Shown here piece by piece: positions 31,620-43,697 of a stretch of 64,000 nucleotides of DNA (within the stretch, counting starts at the first letter, position 1; every line of letters starts with the position of its first letter). Origin of the DNA: Buxus sempervirens. Taxonomy: Eukaryota; Streptophyta; Magnoliopsida; Buxales; Buxaceae. The DNA is taken from contig OX387195.1 of the NCBI GenBank assembly GCA_947561395.2, positions 23,575,126 to 23,639,125 on the forward strand. Reading direction: 5' to 3'. The notes below the pieces were generated by a model. It saw only the letters and a list, made by a program, of their open reading frames with translations. It was not told the DNA's origin and did not search any database. The translations under genes and the position numbers were made by a program.

Positions 31620-32190
31620 TTATTAAGATATATATTTCCTTTCTTCGTAATTTTCATTTTATCTACTAGAAAAGAAATGAAAATCATTATTTTCTTTTCC
31701 TTTCATATTTAGAATTCTTTTCTTTCAAAATCGAAGGTTCAAAACATTTTCTTACAAAGCAATGGGCCAATTTGGGGCTGGTTTTGACGAACCCTGACTT
31801 GTCCCAATAAATACTTAGTCCATAGCAACCTGGTTGTTAATCCTATTGAGCGCCTAGATTGATAACCATATCTCCATAATTTCTCTAAACAACCGCGGTC
31901 TTACTTTTAAAATATTGCACCAAATTATTTGTCAAAATGCTGGTCAGAAGTCTTAAGGGTTCAATTCACATTGGGCCTCTAATAGCTTTTATAAGTTCTT
32001 TTTGACTTTGGAAAAACATTCAAGTTTAAAAATAAGGAAGATAGAAGTTAATTTGTAGCAGAAACTAAAAGTAAATTATTATACATAATATAAAAGTAGA
32101 AAAGTTAATTTTTGAAATTTTACCTTTTAATGCGTGCTTTTTAGTTTACCAGAATTTACTTTTTATAAGCTATTCCAAACGAGGCCTTGG
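31620..32190. other. Spacer between two solo LTRs
   Basis: AT-rich non-coding sequence; no feature recognised. Confidence 0.5.
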
Positions 32191-32634
32191 TTTACATTTG
32201 TTATGAAATACCTCCCTTGTGGTTTCTGAAAATTTTAGATAACTCCCTAGAGGTTTCTAAAATAACACTTACCTCCCTTGTCAAACTTATAAAAATTAAT
32301 CTGATTATTTTATCCCTTATCAAATATTTCTTTAAAATAATAAAAAATCTAAAATTTAAGTAATAAAATCACATAATTTTTAAATTGATTATTAAAACTT
32401 TTAAATCTTAAAAAAGTATTTTTTATTATAAAAAAAATCTCAATATCTTACACCTTTTTGTATTTAAAGAAGCGTATATTCGTCAAAATATATTAAGATT
32501 TTAATAACATTTGTTCAAATTAATGGGAGGGATATGAAGTGGACAACAAAAGTATGAGGGAGGTGATTGTCATTTTAGAAACCTAAGAGGAGATATTTGT
32601 AGTTGTTAGAAACCAAAAGGGAGGTAAGTGTAAA
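32191..32634. mobile_element. Foldback MITE
   Basis: Long inverted repeats. The left arm has TTTACA...TACCTCCCTTGTGGTTTCT. The right arm, read inward, has TTTACACTTACCTCCCTTTTG then GTTTCT. Both continue with GAGGTTTCTAAAAT-type / TAGGTTTCTAAAAT-type blocks. The central part is AT-rich. No clear target duplication was found, so the superfamily is open. Confidence 0.65.
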
Positions 32635-32686
32635 TTTCTCTAAAACTAAGCATGAACACATAAATCTGGATTAAACCAATTGTTTG

Positions 32687-33711
32687 TGTTTACACCCGTT
32701 AGGCGTAAAGTAGAGACCTACGTGGCTACAAGTCTCCTGGCAAAGTAAAGTCTTATGTGGCTACAAGTCTCCCTAAATTAGGGAAGTGGGGTCCGTTAAG
32801 AAACCCCTCATTACCTAGGATTTGTTGGAAAAAGTCAACAGGATAAAGAATCTCTAAAAACATGGGAAGTGGGGTTCCCCACTTTCTAAAAACGTGGAAT
32901 GTTTGTACAATATAGGGTTTAATTTCCTAAAAGTAGGATCGTTGGGAGACTTATCGATTAAGCAAAGCAGTTTATAAATAGAGACCTGCAGGCAGGGAAA
33001 AAAGGATCCCTCGATCAATACACAACACAACTACATTTAACTATTTTGGTCTCCTCAGACCATCCTACTCTCATGCTATCTTCATAGCATGAAGTATCCT
33101 ATCCTCTTTTTTCTTCCTGTCACAACAATATATGGAGATCCCCCTAACTCTTCCTAGACAACGCTAAGAAGATACGCCCTACTCCGATCACGGATAGGTA
33201 CGATCTTGCTTACTCTTTCAACCAAGGCTAAGGGCAGTCACTATGTGCATCCCGAACCAGTAATTGTTAAGGCGGCCCAGCCCCCGATCTCTTCTCTCTA
33301 TACTCCGATCACGGCTACAGGGAAACAGGTGGCAGGTACCGAAATATTATTGGTTTTTTTTTTACCTTTTATTTATTCTCATAACTATGTATCCTTGAAG
33401 TGGTCGTCACCCCACACGGCACTCAGTTCCTGTAGATTCTCCATCAAACGACCATAACCAACGTGGCCGTCGTCCATGTTACCATAAAATTGAGGGAAGA
33501 ACCTTAGAGGACAAACCCAATCCTCTCATCAATCGTCGGATCAGAAGTCTTCAAATCTACAGGCAGCTGGGTCGTATCTGAACAGCAACCCGTCCGGTTT
33601 TACGTTCAATCGGCGCCGGGGTTTAAAGTTGCTAACTCCTTGCATCGGCACAGATGCTGGCACGCCCGTGCACTCACGCATCCCTAAGTGGAGCCGGAAA
33701 TGATGGGAATA
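32687..33711 (+). mobile_element. Solo LTR, copy 2 (LTR retroelement fossil)
   Basis: 1025 bp, TGTTTACACCC...GATGGGAATA, with a perfect 5-bp duplication GTTTG (32682-32686 and 33712-33716). A TATAAATA promoter box lies at 32973-32980. It is homologous over its full length to copy 1 and shares the U5 word CTGGCACGCCCG with the LTR at 39838. No internal region is attached. Confidence 0.78.
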
Positions 33712-33716
33712 GTTTG

Positions 33717-34960
33717 TATCACTAGATCGGATTGAAAGCTTCTGCCATGCTTGCTTGAATTGGCACGTGCAATGGCCATGAAATGCTGTCATGTGGAGCA
33801 TCTCACAGCCAGTATATTTTGGTTGTTATAAATATATTAAGTGGGCCCCATATGACAGCATATCACGGCCACATCAGGGAGCAATCCACGGAAACATAGC
33901 TGACCATTTCAACTCCACTAGATACATATCAATAATTATGTAGTTTGACTTGTTGATTGAACATTTTAAGTCCAATGTGCCAATGAATTGGTTCCATGCA
34001 CAATTATCTCATTGGGTTTGGATTTACACAAACCAACTATCATTCAAATATAGTCATTACAATTGGTTCATTAATTTCAATCAATTATTATATTATATTA
34101 TTATAAAAATGACTGTTTAGCCTGTATCTTGGACATCCTCCATTCATATGCATAGCACGTGCCCTTTGCTAGTTTTTCCACACCATTGCCATCTCATTCA
34201 CTTGCATAGCACGTGCTCTGAAGAAAGTTGTTGGCAAAGATTAGATTAGGTTTTTTTTTTCTTTTTTTGTAAACAAAGATTAGATTAGCTTTCTTTGAAA
34301 ATCAGAAGAGTTCTTCTTTGATACGATTTTGCTTTCTGTCTGCTTGGAGCAAAGAGTCCCTGCCGAAATGTGACGGCAGAAATTTCGTATTAAGGATTAA
34401 AAAAATAAATAAAATGAAAAAAGAAACTTCTAGAAATGACGGTTGTATCCTTGACCGCCGCAATTTGAGGCGAGTACGTGTTGTGTTTTTTGAAATTTCT
34501 AGAAAATTCCAAATTAGATGATTCCATAGCCGCACCAAGCTCTAATGATCCAAAATAAAATATTTTTTTTTTTTCTCAAGAAAGTGGGACTATGATGGTG
34601 TCCCATCACATGGATAGACGATAGAGGCACGTAACGAGTTTAAACCGTCGGATCTGATCGAATTAAGAAGTTTCTGATCGACATGTGATGTGATATGCCA
34701 CGTGGACTGATAAGAAAGTAAGGTCGGCGATCTAGTAACGTCCTTTTCGGGTCAAATACCGGCAGGGATGTGGAGAACACGGTTTTCGGTTCGGAGCGGT
34801 TTGAGTTAACTGGCGACAGTGCGATGAGCGTCAAGGATTCGGCGGACACTCTCGTCACTGTAGAATCTTCTTCCGTTTTTGGTTGTTATCGTCAAACGCG
34901 CTCTCTTCTCATCCCATGGCCCTCAAAGGGAGACAAACAGACAACTTTACCCTTTCCTAT
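33717..34960. other. Intergenic region
   Basis: No supported gene. A GC-richer patch at about 34730-34930 has an open plus-strand frame (MENTVFGSERFELTGDS...) without a known domain; it could be a gene remnant or the first exon of a lost gene. Confidence 0.4.
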
Positions 34961-36507
34961 TAGAGATGGTAACAGTTCGATTAAAACCCCCCAAACCGAA
35001 ATGAACCGAATTTATTAGGGTCAGTTTTGGATCTTTATTAAACGGTTCGGTTTCGATTTTATATTGAAAAAAACCTTAAGGTTTTAAGGTCGAACCGAAC
35101 CAAAGCGAACCGACTATTAAGCTTGTATGTTCTCATTTATGTGTTTTGCAAAATAGGTTTCTGTTATTTTGTGTATGTAGGTGCCTTTTTTGAATCCACG
35201 TCCACGTGTCCAATGTTATCTCCACAATGTTGAAATGCCGATGACGTGTCTTTAGATCTCGATTCTGAGTAGGAGAGGTATGTCCGACGTTAGCCTAAAC
35301 CGCCGATTCAGCAGCCGTTCCCGTGCCGTTACTGAACAGAAGAGGGGTTGGAGACGATAAGGCGTGAGCCATGGCTAGAATGAGAGACGGGAGATACTCA
35401 AGTGTTCTTCACGTATGCCAAGCCGGAGAGCTCCTTTCATGGTTCCAGAAAGTGTAGAAGATAGAAATCCAAAAATGGACTTATAGAATTCTTGGTTGAC
35501 TTGGAGAAGGTCCAGAGGAAAAGAAGTACTACTCTCCACAGCCAAAGATCCAAGGGACCCAGTCTCAGGGCCCCTTGAAATGGAAGAGGATTCTCATATT
35601 TATAGAATAAATAAATCTCTAGGATTGTGACACTTGTCACAATCTGAGGCTTCTAAGATGTCTTATGTTATCATGAATCTGGTCTCATAAAGGTCTAGGT
35701 TCAAGATAAGAATTAAATAAGAGATAATGAAGATAAAAGATAGAGCTCTCTGATTTGTATACCGGGGCCCACATGTCAGGATGTGGAATTATCAATCACT
35801 TGACGTCTTCGTCATTCTAGGTCGACATGCCGCGATTCGTCACTGGCTGCCGACGATTCCCATGCCTGTGTCCGCCGCACCTTAAGGACTGCCAGAAACC
35901 CCCCTAAGTGGGCTTTCGCCCAAGACGGAGATCTCTACTCCAATATGCCAGATACATTTAATATAAATCAATCAGGTCAAATTTTATTATTATTGTTTTT
36001 GTCGGATAACAAATAACCCATGATAGGCTACTCTGTCGGGTAATAGATGACCTATAACGGGTTGCTTCTATCGGGTGACAGATAACCCGTGACAAATCTG
36101 TTTATATCATGTGACAAATCATCCATGGCGAATCATTATATAGGTGACGTATCAAATTACAAAAATGGTCATCTACAGTGTATAAAACCAATGAAAAGAT
36201 ATTTATGACTGGTTTAATAGAATTATCATTATTCTCTAGTTGATAATAGCTTTTGAGGTCAAACTAATGAAAACATTTAATTACTCATATATTACAAAGT
36301 TTTATGGGTTATTGGGCTCAAATTTGTGCCCACCATGACCGACCGGATTAAAAACCAAACTAAAAAGCAATCGGTTCAGCTTCAATTTACAAAAAACATA
36401 AATTAATCGGTTTCAATTTTTAAGTTACAATCGTAACGGTTTTGGTTTTTATTACAAACTTGACAGTTTACTTTCGGTTTTCTCAAAACCGAACCGTTGC
36501 CGTCCTA
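34961..36507. mobile_element. Possible hAT-like element, composite
   Basis: The left end TAGAGATGGTAACAGTTCG and the right end, read inward, TAGGACGGCAACGGTTCGG resemble the TAGGGATGGCAACGG ends of plant hAT elements. Both are followed by AACCGAACCG-rich sequence. No 8-bp duplication was found and the interior (about 35120-36310) is heterogeneous, so this could be two separate relics. Confidence 0.35.
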
Positions 36508-36732
36508 GTCTCTGTTGGGGCATATTTCGGCCCCATTTTTCCTCTCCTGTAATTTAATTACTAGGACGAGGATATTTTCGGTAAAGAAGGAAATTAGAAA
36601 TATCCTTAGGGTTTACAAGCTGGAGCTCAGCCATAACTAAGCCCAAGCGGAGCCGCATGACAACTGTGCTCTCTTTGACTGCTCTTACGTACATGGACGT
36701 GTGCAGGCCACATCCTTCTCTTCTCCTGTATT

Positions 36733-36740
36733 TATATATA
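36733..36740 (+). promoter_or_regulatory. TATA box of the 115-aa protein gene
   Basis: TATATATA about 175 bp before the ATG, followed by a TC-repeat leader (36791-36808), which is typical of a plant 5' UTR. Confidence 0.5.
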
Positions 36741-36790
36741 AGAACCTAATCGCCATTGCCGTTCACACATTTCCAGATCCACTTATCTTG

Positions 36791-36808
36791 TCTCTCTCTC
36801 TCTCTCTC
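36791..36808 (+). repeat. (TC)9 microsatellite in the 5' UTR
   Basis: Nine uninterrupted TC units upstream of the small gene's ATG. Confidence 0.9.
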
Positions 36809-36912
36809 CCAAAAATCAATCAAATTCATCATCTTATTCTCCTCCTCTCATCGATCAATCTCTCTCTTTACATCTCCTCCGATTCCTCCTATCTACTTCG
36901 TACGACTCCTCT

Positions 36913-37260
36913 ATGTCTGACACACCGGAGAGAAACCCCACCAAGGGAGATCACCGGCGCCATCCGAGCAGGCTCCAGAGGCAAGCGCCGGCGAGCATAC
37001 AAGTGCGTCCCGCTTCGAGTTTCGCGTCGGACTGGAAGGTCGCGATCCCTTTGCTATCGCCGTTGGTTCTGTCGCCGGCGTCCCCGGATTCCACGGATCG
37101 GACGGTGGAGATGAAGGCTCAGGAAGAGGCACAACGGAAGACGGAGCTCGGAAGCGAGAAGCCGATCTTCAAGATGTGGCAACATCCGGCGGTTCCTTTC
37201 TATCACGAGGCTGCGCCTCCGTTAGCACCGCCACCGCCGTTTGTTCCGCAGTGTAGATAA
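36913..37260 (+). CDS. Conserved plant protein of unknown function, 115 aa
   Basis: A single-exon frame starting MSDTPERNPTKGDHRRHPSR. It has a basic N-terminus (RLQRQAPAS), then DWKVAIPLLSPLVLSP, then an acidic-basic linker, then FKMWQHPAVPFYHEAAP and a proline-rich end (PPLAPPPPFVPQCR). The 'WKVAIPLLSPL' and 'FKMWQHPA.PF' blocks recur, as I recall, in small uncharacterised proteins of land plants. No enzyme domain, signal peptide or membrane segment is visible. GC content is well above that of the flanks, and a TATA box with a TC-rich leader precedes it. Function unknown. Confidence 0.75.
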   Translation: MSDTPERNPTKGDHRRHPSRLQRQAPASIQVRPASSFASDWKVAIPLLSPLVLSPASPDSTDRTVEMKAQEEAQRKTELGSEKPIFKMWQHPAVPFYHEAAPPLAPPPPFVPQCR

Positions 37261-39832
37261 CGGTGAATGATCGTCATATAACGGTTGTTGCCGGAGTGTT
37301 TTATACCCGTCTTTATTTTATTGGAAAGGCCAAAAGGGTTTGTACAAAATTCAAGGTTTTTTTTTTCTCTTTTTAGTATTATTCAACTTTTTTAGTCCCA
37401 ACACTAGCCCATACATGTTGAAATCTGTACCTAAATTTTTTTTCCTAAAGGTTTTACTATTAAGGAAAAAAAATTCATGAAGTTTGTTGCATAATTAATT
37501 AGATAAATACTAAACACTTGCAACTTAAATAGCCCTTGTATACACTTCTATATATAAGGGTTTATGGGTATATGTACAATATTGCTTGTGCCATCCGCTA
37601 GTTAATCATTAGGCAAGGATTTTATCAACTTCGAGTTGTTAGATCCAACTTTATATTCACTCGTGGTACCGGCGATCAGGGGACCACAACGGCTCTCTCG
37701 AGCACAGGTTTAGTTTCGGAAAATGGGTCTCTAAAAGATGCTTTCAAGGGGTTTAGCAAAAAATTATGGTTAAACCACTCAAGGTTCACATACTTGGCTT
37801 TAAATACACATGGGATAATCTTGTGAATGCTACAAATAAAATTGCAAACAGGAGCGGAGCACAGTGATTGAATTTATTGCTAACACATGAATAACAAATG
37901 ATAATAATAGAGTAGAATTATATATATTAGCGGGTGCACGTGCACATGTGAAGCAAGAGAACAATTTTGCAACTATCCACATTTTAAACGAATAGACAGA
38001 GTTTTTACTATTTTAACCCTATATTAATGATGCTTTAACGACAAACACTAGGGGTTTTTTTTTGGAAAAATTGTGCATAGTTGTTGGCACACTTCCCAAT
38101 GGGCCCCATTCTCGTTATATATAGTATAGACTATTATTTACGTCAACCCTGAAGTTGGCCACAAAATATCCCTTTAAATTCCTAAAATACTCTTCTTATC
38201 CAATTGATAAATACCCACTCAAATAACTCTTTATATATATATATATAGATATCATGTACGTATTTAATGCCTATTTTGTAAAACACTACAACAACCCAAA
38301 GAGATCCAATGTGAACTAACTTCTATGTACTGCAAGGGCCTCTTCTAGTATACCTAAATTGCGCCTCATATATTTTTATATTCTCTTTCATCTCCCTTCA
38401 ACTAACTTACATTTATATAACTATCTTATAATATTCAAAAATGCCTTTTACATTTAATTCTATTTACTTTTATATCCTTGCACATGTAACTACTTCTATT
38501 CCCAAAATGTCCTTCAATTTATTTTTTTTATTTTATCTCCTAATTAATTGCAACCAGTTATTTAATTCTTTTGCTACGTGCATAGCACATGCATTTCTCC
38601 TGATAACTAATAAATAATAATTGAACTCCACACTAGCATTGCTATTCAACTATTTGAGTAAGATTATGTGAATTAATTGAACCCAAATTCACAGCAATCA
38701 TCACCAAGGAAGAAGGAAATGCAGGTTTCAAATAATAGAAATGCACTGAGAGGATAAACATAGAGTATATAGATACTTTTGTGAATATCAACATCAACTA
38801 GTTGTATGGTCTTTGGATTCATATTATTGGCCCCCATTAATTAGGACAAAACATTGTTGCTGTGTTAATTATTGTTTTATACATAATTATTGGTGGCATA
38901 CGCATTATTGCATGTTTTAAAATCGCTAATCAGTTAGGAGGTGGCATGTGTATTATGCTTCTATAAAGAAATATAATGAGGATAGTCATCAAACAACGTT
39001 AGTCTTTGTAATTTTCTAGGGGCAAATTTTCTTTATTAGATATTATACATGATTAGTTATTATAATATAAACATAGGTTTGTGTTAGGTATATATGGCAA
39101 TGAGACGTGTTTATTGGTTAACTTCACTCTGACCACCCTCCATGGTTAAGGTTTGATCCCACCTTGAAGTAGACCTTAATCCATTTAAATATATGTTTTT
39201 TTACATATATCAAATCTAAAAATTTATTAAAGAAAATATTAATAAATTTATTTATTTAATTTAAAAGAATTAATATTACAACATTTCAACGTATAACTCA
39301 AACCTTGGTTTAAAATGGAGTGATCAAAAAGTCTTTATAAAGAAAAATTCAATGGCCTTATCTTAATCTTAATATAACATAGTTTGAAATTGTGTGCCAC
39401 GTGCGGCATTTCACAGCCTCTGTTTTTCAATTTGAAAAGTGCTTTCACATAAAAATACTTTCACATTGAAAAATAAGAAAACACAGATGCAGTGAGATGC
39501 TACATGTGGCAGGGCAGTACCTCATGCAGGTTGCAATGTCTGCGGCAAGACCCTACGCGGCAAACGTTTTCTTGTGTATCAGCCTGAAGTGGCCTAATCC
39601 AAGTCTAACATTGTTTTTGAATTCTCCAAGCCCAAACCTGGTTCAATCCTAATAACTCAAATTTCCTGACATTCATTTGAAACTGAAATAAATTATTTTG
39701 GAAGACATATGAAAATGTAATAATGAAAAAAATAGTCTAATATATCCTATATTGTGTTTATCATTAATAGAACTGAAAAATATGTAATTATTACATCATG
39801 AATCCATTAATATTGCCAAAATCTCCCCTATA
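37261..39832. other. AT-rich intergenic region
   Basis: The first part is the 3' flank of the small gene. The only structured item is the small Helitron-like repeat at 37927-38130. No gene is seen. Confidence 0.55.
37927..38130 (-). mobile_element. Small Helitron-like repeat, 204 bp
   Basis: On the minus strand it starts TCTATACTATATATAACG and ends GTGCACGTGCACCCGCTAA followed by T. A 12-bp palindrome lies close to a CTRR end. Related copies lie at about 3100-3260 and 56203-56424. The hairpin is only 3 nt from the end, closer than usual, and the base before TC is G rather than A, so the assignment is tentative. Confidence 0.45.
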
Positions 39833-39837
39833 GTTTG

Positions 39838-40936
39838 TGTTGCTCCAAAAATGGGCCGGTGTGGACACGTGTCAAAGGTGGTCATGTGTCTCTACGCGGG
39901 CGTGCCAGTATCGTTTGATACAATGATTTTTGAGTCGATTCCTGACCCCGGGCACCTGTTCCGAATCTGAACCGGGATCGGTTCAGTCGTACTGCAAGTC
40001 ACCTGTAATAAAATCGGTCAGGCGATGGTATGAAGACTAGGGGTTCGGTCTTCATTTCGGGTTCTTGTAAGTGTTTGAAAGCGAAAGCAACTAACAGCAC
40101 ACAAATCCTTTATTAGTAAATCGGCCGAATAGCCGAAAGCGACAACAGATAATCCTCAAAATGGAAACAAAAGTACAAAAGAAAATTGACAGGGCTCGCA
40201 GGACCGGCCTGTCCTGGTCTTATAGCCGTGATCTGGTATAAGCGCAGGAGGAAGGGGGCGGCTGCTAGCAAAGCCAATTCAGGGGGTTCACCTTGGATTG
40301 CTGCTTACCCGAAAATACATGAGTCACCTGGCGTGAACAGAGCGAGTCTCGGGACCGGCTGCTCGGGATTCTGTAAAGACAGAACTGCAAGTCAGGGGCG
40401 GCCTCAACTTACTCTCCGGTGGCAGGATTCTGGTGTTAATCGGAGTAAAGAGGGGTCGAAGATGTCACTGCGACTGGAAGCAGTGAGAGAAGTCCTAATT
40501 TATCCGTCTGTAGTAGAGGGGATAAAGGATCACGGATGATCAAAATAATATAATAACCGGTTGCGGTTGTGTGGATTGTGTCTTCGAGCTCTTCGAATTG
40601 GGGCCTTTTATAGCCGCTCCTTGACGGTTGCTCAACGTCCTACTCTCGCACGATCTTCATGGCGGTTGGTTATCTTCAGTTCTCTGTTTCAAAGTGATAA
40701 CCGCCTGGCCATGATCTAAAAATAGTTTTATTCTTGAACGGCCGACGGCACGATCCTCTGATATTTATGGTTTTGTCGTATTTGGCTTGCGTGGCTCGAA
40801 CCGCATTCTTCTGTATGCGTGCTGACGTGGCCTGCTCAACCCTTCAAAGTCTACGGGCCTTGATGTCGTGGCCTAATCAAGCCACCTAGGCACCACGTGT
40901 CCTTCTCTTATTCGTCGGTTATATAGGGTGTAAACA
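39838..40936 (-). mobile_element. Solo LTR, copy 3 (LTR retroelement fossil)
   Basis: 1099 bp, flanked by a perfect 5-bp duplication GTTTG (39833-39837 and 40937-40941). On the minus strand it runs TGTTTACACCC...GGAGCAACA (TG...CA) with a CTATAAAAGG promoter box (40604-40613). It is distinctly GC-richer than its surroundings. It shares the TGTTTACACCC start and ACTGGCACGCCCG U5 word with the LTRs at 30600 and 32687, so it belongs to the same lineage but a different subfamily. No internal domain is attached. Confidence 0.8.
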
Positions 40937-41602
40937 GTTTGACTCCTGAAACTAGGTTAACCGGTTCGAGTCGAGGTTGTATTTTTTCAATTCAAACTTA
41001 TTAAAAAACATTTTTCTAAACCATAATTGAGTTTAGTAACATTAAATAGGAAAGTTTTTCCTCAGAAGCAAAAGGAAGATATCTTAAGACGTGCTCCCAT
41101 TGGGTTATAATAAAAAAGTTTACCCGTCAGCATAGGCAAGTTGGGCTAATCGATCCGGGCCAGTCCACTCCAATCAATCGAAGCCCAGTAAGCAAGTTTC
41201 CTATTTTCAGATGGAAAATGTTAAAAAGTTAGTAGATGCTTAACCATCTTGTTCGTTCACCCGCCACCTAATGGTTAGGGTTTGTTTGCTAATTTACAAA
41301 TCGGCTTAGAGGTAGGTTAGGGTTTAGCCCAACCCCATCCTAACAATCTATCCCAAACCCGACCTTGATCTCTTAAATTATACGTTTTCACCTATATTAT
41401 ATAATATATATATATATATACATTTTATAAATAAACATATTATTTGTTTATATATTTTATTTAAAATCAATAATATTTTAACATTTTGTATTACAACTTG
41501 TTCAATCCAATAGGGTTAGATGCATCTTTTGTATTGGCTAAATAATTATACGCCCAGAAACCTACCCTAAACCCACGGAAAGTCAGTTACAGCCTCTCGC
41601 AG

Positions 41603-41695
41603 GAAGATCTGTTGGTCCAACGGTAAAGGGTGTGTACACATCTGTGAATGAAGTTGACATGTACATACCCTTCACTGTTGGACCAACAGATCTTC
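41603..41695. repeat. 93-nt hairpin
   Basis: Arms of about 36 bp read GAAGATCTGTTGGTCCAAC then GGTAAAGGGTGTGTACA on the left. The right arm is complementary with only a few mismatches. The loop is about 20 nt. It is probably a tiny foldback transposon; a small-RNA precursor is an untested alternative. Confidence 0.75.
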
Positions 41696-41878
41696 TAACA
41701 TGGTGCTCCAGCTGATATGATCTCCCCTTAACCCACCTCATTCCATTCTTAAACCAGGTAGGTCAGCCTATGGTAAAAGTATACAATTTTTTTTAGCCCA
41801 TGGATCATCTTTAATTTACACGTTGAAGCCCAATATATGAAAGCCTTATTTAACTTCAACTGGATTGGATACTTTATT

Positions 41879-42243
41879 GGGGAAATTGGTTTTTAGTGAT
41901 ACTTTTTCAAAATAATCCAGATTTATTAGATAAATTTTTGAAAATTTTGAATCAGTGATGCTTTTTTCATATAATTGGGATTTAGTGTCATTTTACTATT
42001 CATCAAGAATTTTTTCCAAAAATACCCTAAAAAGACTTTGAAAACCTTTTCACTCATTTAGATTTAGGTACAAGTGAGGTTTGCAAGTCTTTTTGAGGGT
42101 ATTTTTGGAAATTTTTTTCATGAATAGTAAAATGATACTAAATCCCAATTATTTGAAAAAGTATCATCAATTCCCAATTTTCAAGAATTGGCCGACTAAA
42201 TCTAGATTATTTCAAAAAAATACCACTAAAAACTAATTTTCCC
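41879..42243. mobile_element. Mutator-type foldback MITE
   Basis: 365 bp, almost entirely long inverted arms starting GGGGAAATTGGTTTTTAGTG and, from the other side, GGGAAAATTAGTTTTTAGTG. It is flanked by a perfect 9-bp duplication TACTTTATT (41870-41878 and 42244-42252), the size made by Mutator-superfamily transposases. No coding capacity. Confidence 0.82.
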
Positions 42244-43691
42244 TACTTTATTTAGTTTTCTCCTTTGTTTTCTCATGTGATGGGAATTCTTAATTGACTA
42301 TTAATGACACCTTGATCATGAAGGAAGAAGGAGCCATTTGAACGTTTTCTTCCATCACAACAATATAGGCTTCTTTTCACAGGACTACTTCCAATCAATC
42401 AATCCTCTCTTGGTCTTTATATTTAGAGCATATTACCTGATTTCATGGTTTGGACTTAGAAAAACTGCTCCCTCTTCCAAAAACATTTTTTAAATTCAAT
42501 CTAAATATAACCAATTAATTATTCTATTTCATTAGATTACTGTTAGGATCTTCATTAGATCTTGACAGCGATTAAGGCCTAGCTGTCAATTGTAAATTAA
42601 GACATGCCAGATAGAAGACATAAGCAATTGAAAAAGCCTTCTAGATCATATGTATATACATTGGAAAAGGACTTAATTAAATGATAATACATATTTGATT
42701 TACATACATAATCATTTGTCACCAAAGTACTGTGATGGTCAAAGTGAGCAAATGGAATCCATACAAAAATGATCTTATATTATCAATCTGAGAGAAATTA
42801 AATTCACATTAAGACAACTAAATTAAGTTCTTTAATCATGATCAAGATTCTTTATTTAGTTATTTATTATTATTTTTTGGGTTGGAGCAAGAAACTTAAT
42901 TCTAGTTAACTTGCATTCTATCTTGACAAGTCAAGGAGCGCCGCATGTCAACATCATTATCCACATCATCCTTGTCCAATTTGTCCTAATGTAGCCAAAT
43001 TTGACTCCCTTAATTCCGAACTTAGTAACAGACAGATAATAAGTCTATGTGGGTTGTGGAAATAATTATATTGCTCAATTAGGCAAAGATAATCCAACTT
43101 TTAAAAGTGGGTTTCAAGAGGATTATTTTGCTATGACCATTCTAATAAGAAATTCAGCTCTTGACCACTACTGTCACAAGTCTGAAGACCTTAATTTTAT
43201 CTCTTTGCTATAAATTAGATTAGAGCTAGCAGTTTGTGGGGTTGTTATTAATTATTAACTAGGTGGTGTACAACTTGAACCGATATGTTTAATAAATAAA
43301 TAACTGAACCATACCCTCCTCAACCCATTTGTCACTGGCTCTATAATTAAAGATTATTTTATGCATGTTTTGTTTTTTTTTCATTATTTTCTGTCTTTTT
43401 TTATTTTTATTTTTTTCAAAAAGAATTTTAACACCATAACTAGGCATAGTCCCCTTTTACTAGACTGCGAGCCTTAAAAAGTTAAAGAAAAAAGCCATGG
43501 AGAGAAAGGGAAAGCTTGATTCAGGTTCAAAGAACATATGAAAAGTTACTTTCAAAAGCTAAAAGGGTCATTCAGATATGCCTATTGGGATGATTGTACT
43601 TTAAACAAAGTTTTTATGGTTTACTTGAACCCCCCACATAACTTTAATGAAGAAAGATTATTTTACTAATCCGCAACTTAACTTGCCTTTT

Positions 43692-43697
43692 TGTCTC
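43692..43697 (+). promoter_or_regulatory. Candidate auxin response element TGTCTC
   Basis: The canonical ARF-binding hexamer about 1 kb upstream of the LBD29-type ATG. A hexamer is expected by chance every few kb, so this is weak. Confidence 0.25.

Noticed and set aside
36701-37114. 137-codon plus-strand frame overlapping the 115-aa protein gene
   Set aside because: It begins in the TATA/5' UTR region, reads through the TC repeat and has no conserved block; the 36913 frame carries the conserved motifs.
40186-40539. 117-codon open frame in GC-rich DNA
   Set aside because: It lies wholly inside the solo LTR at 39838-40936; LTR sequence, not a host gene.
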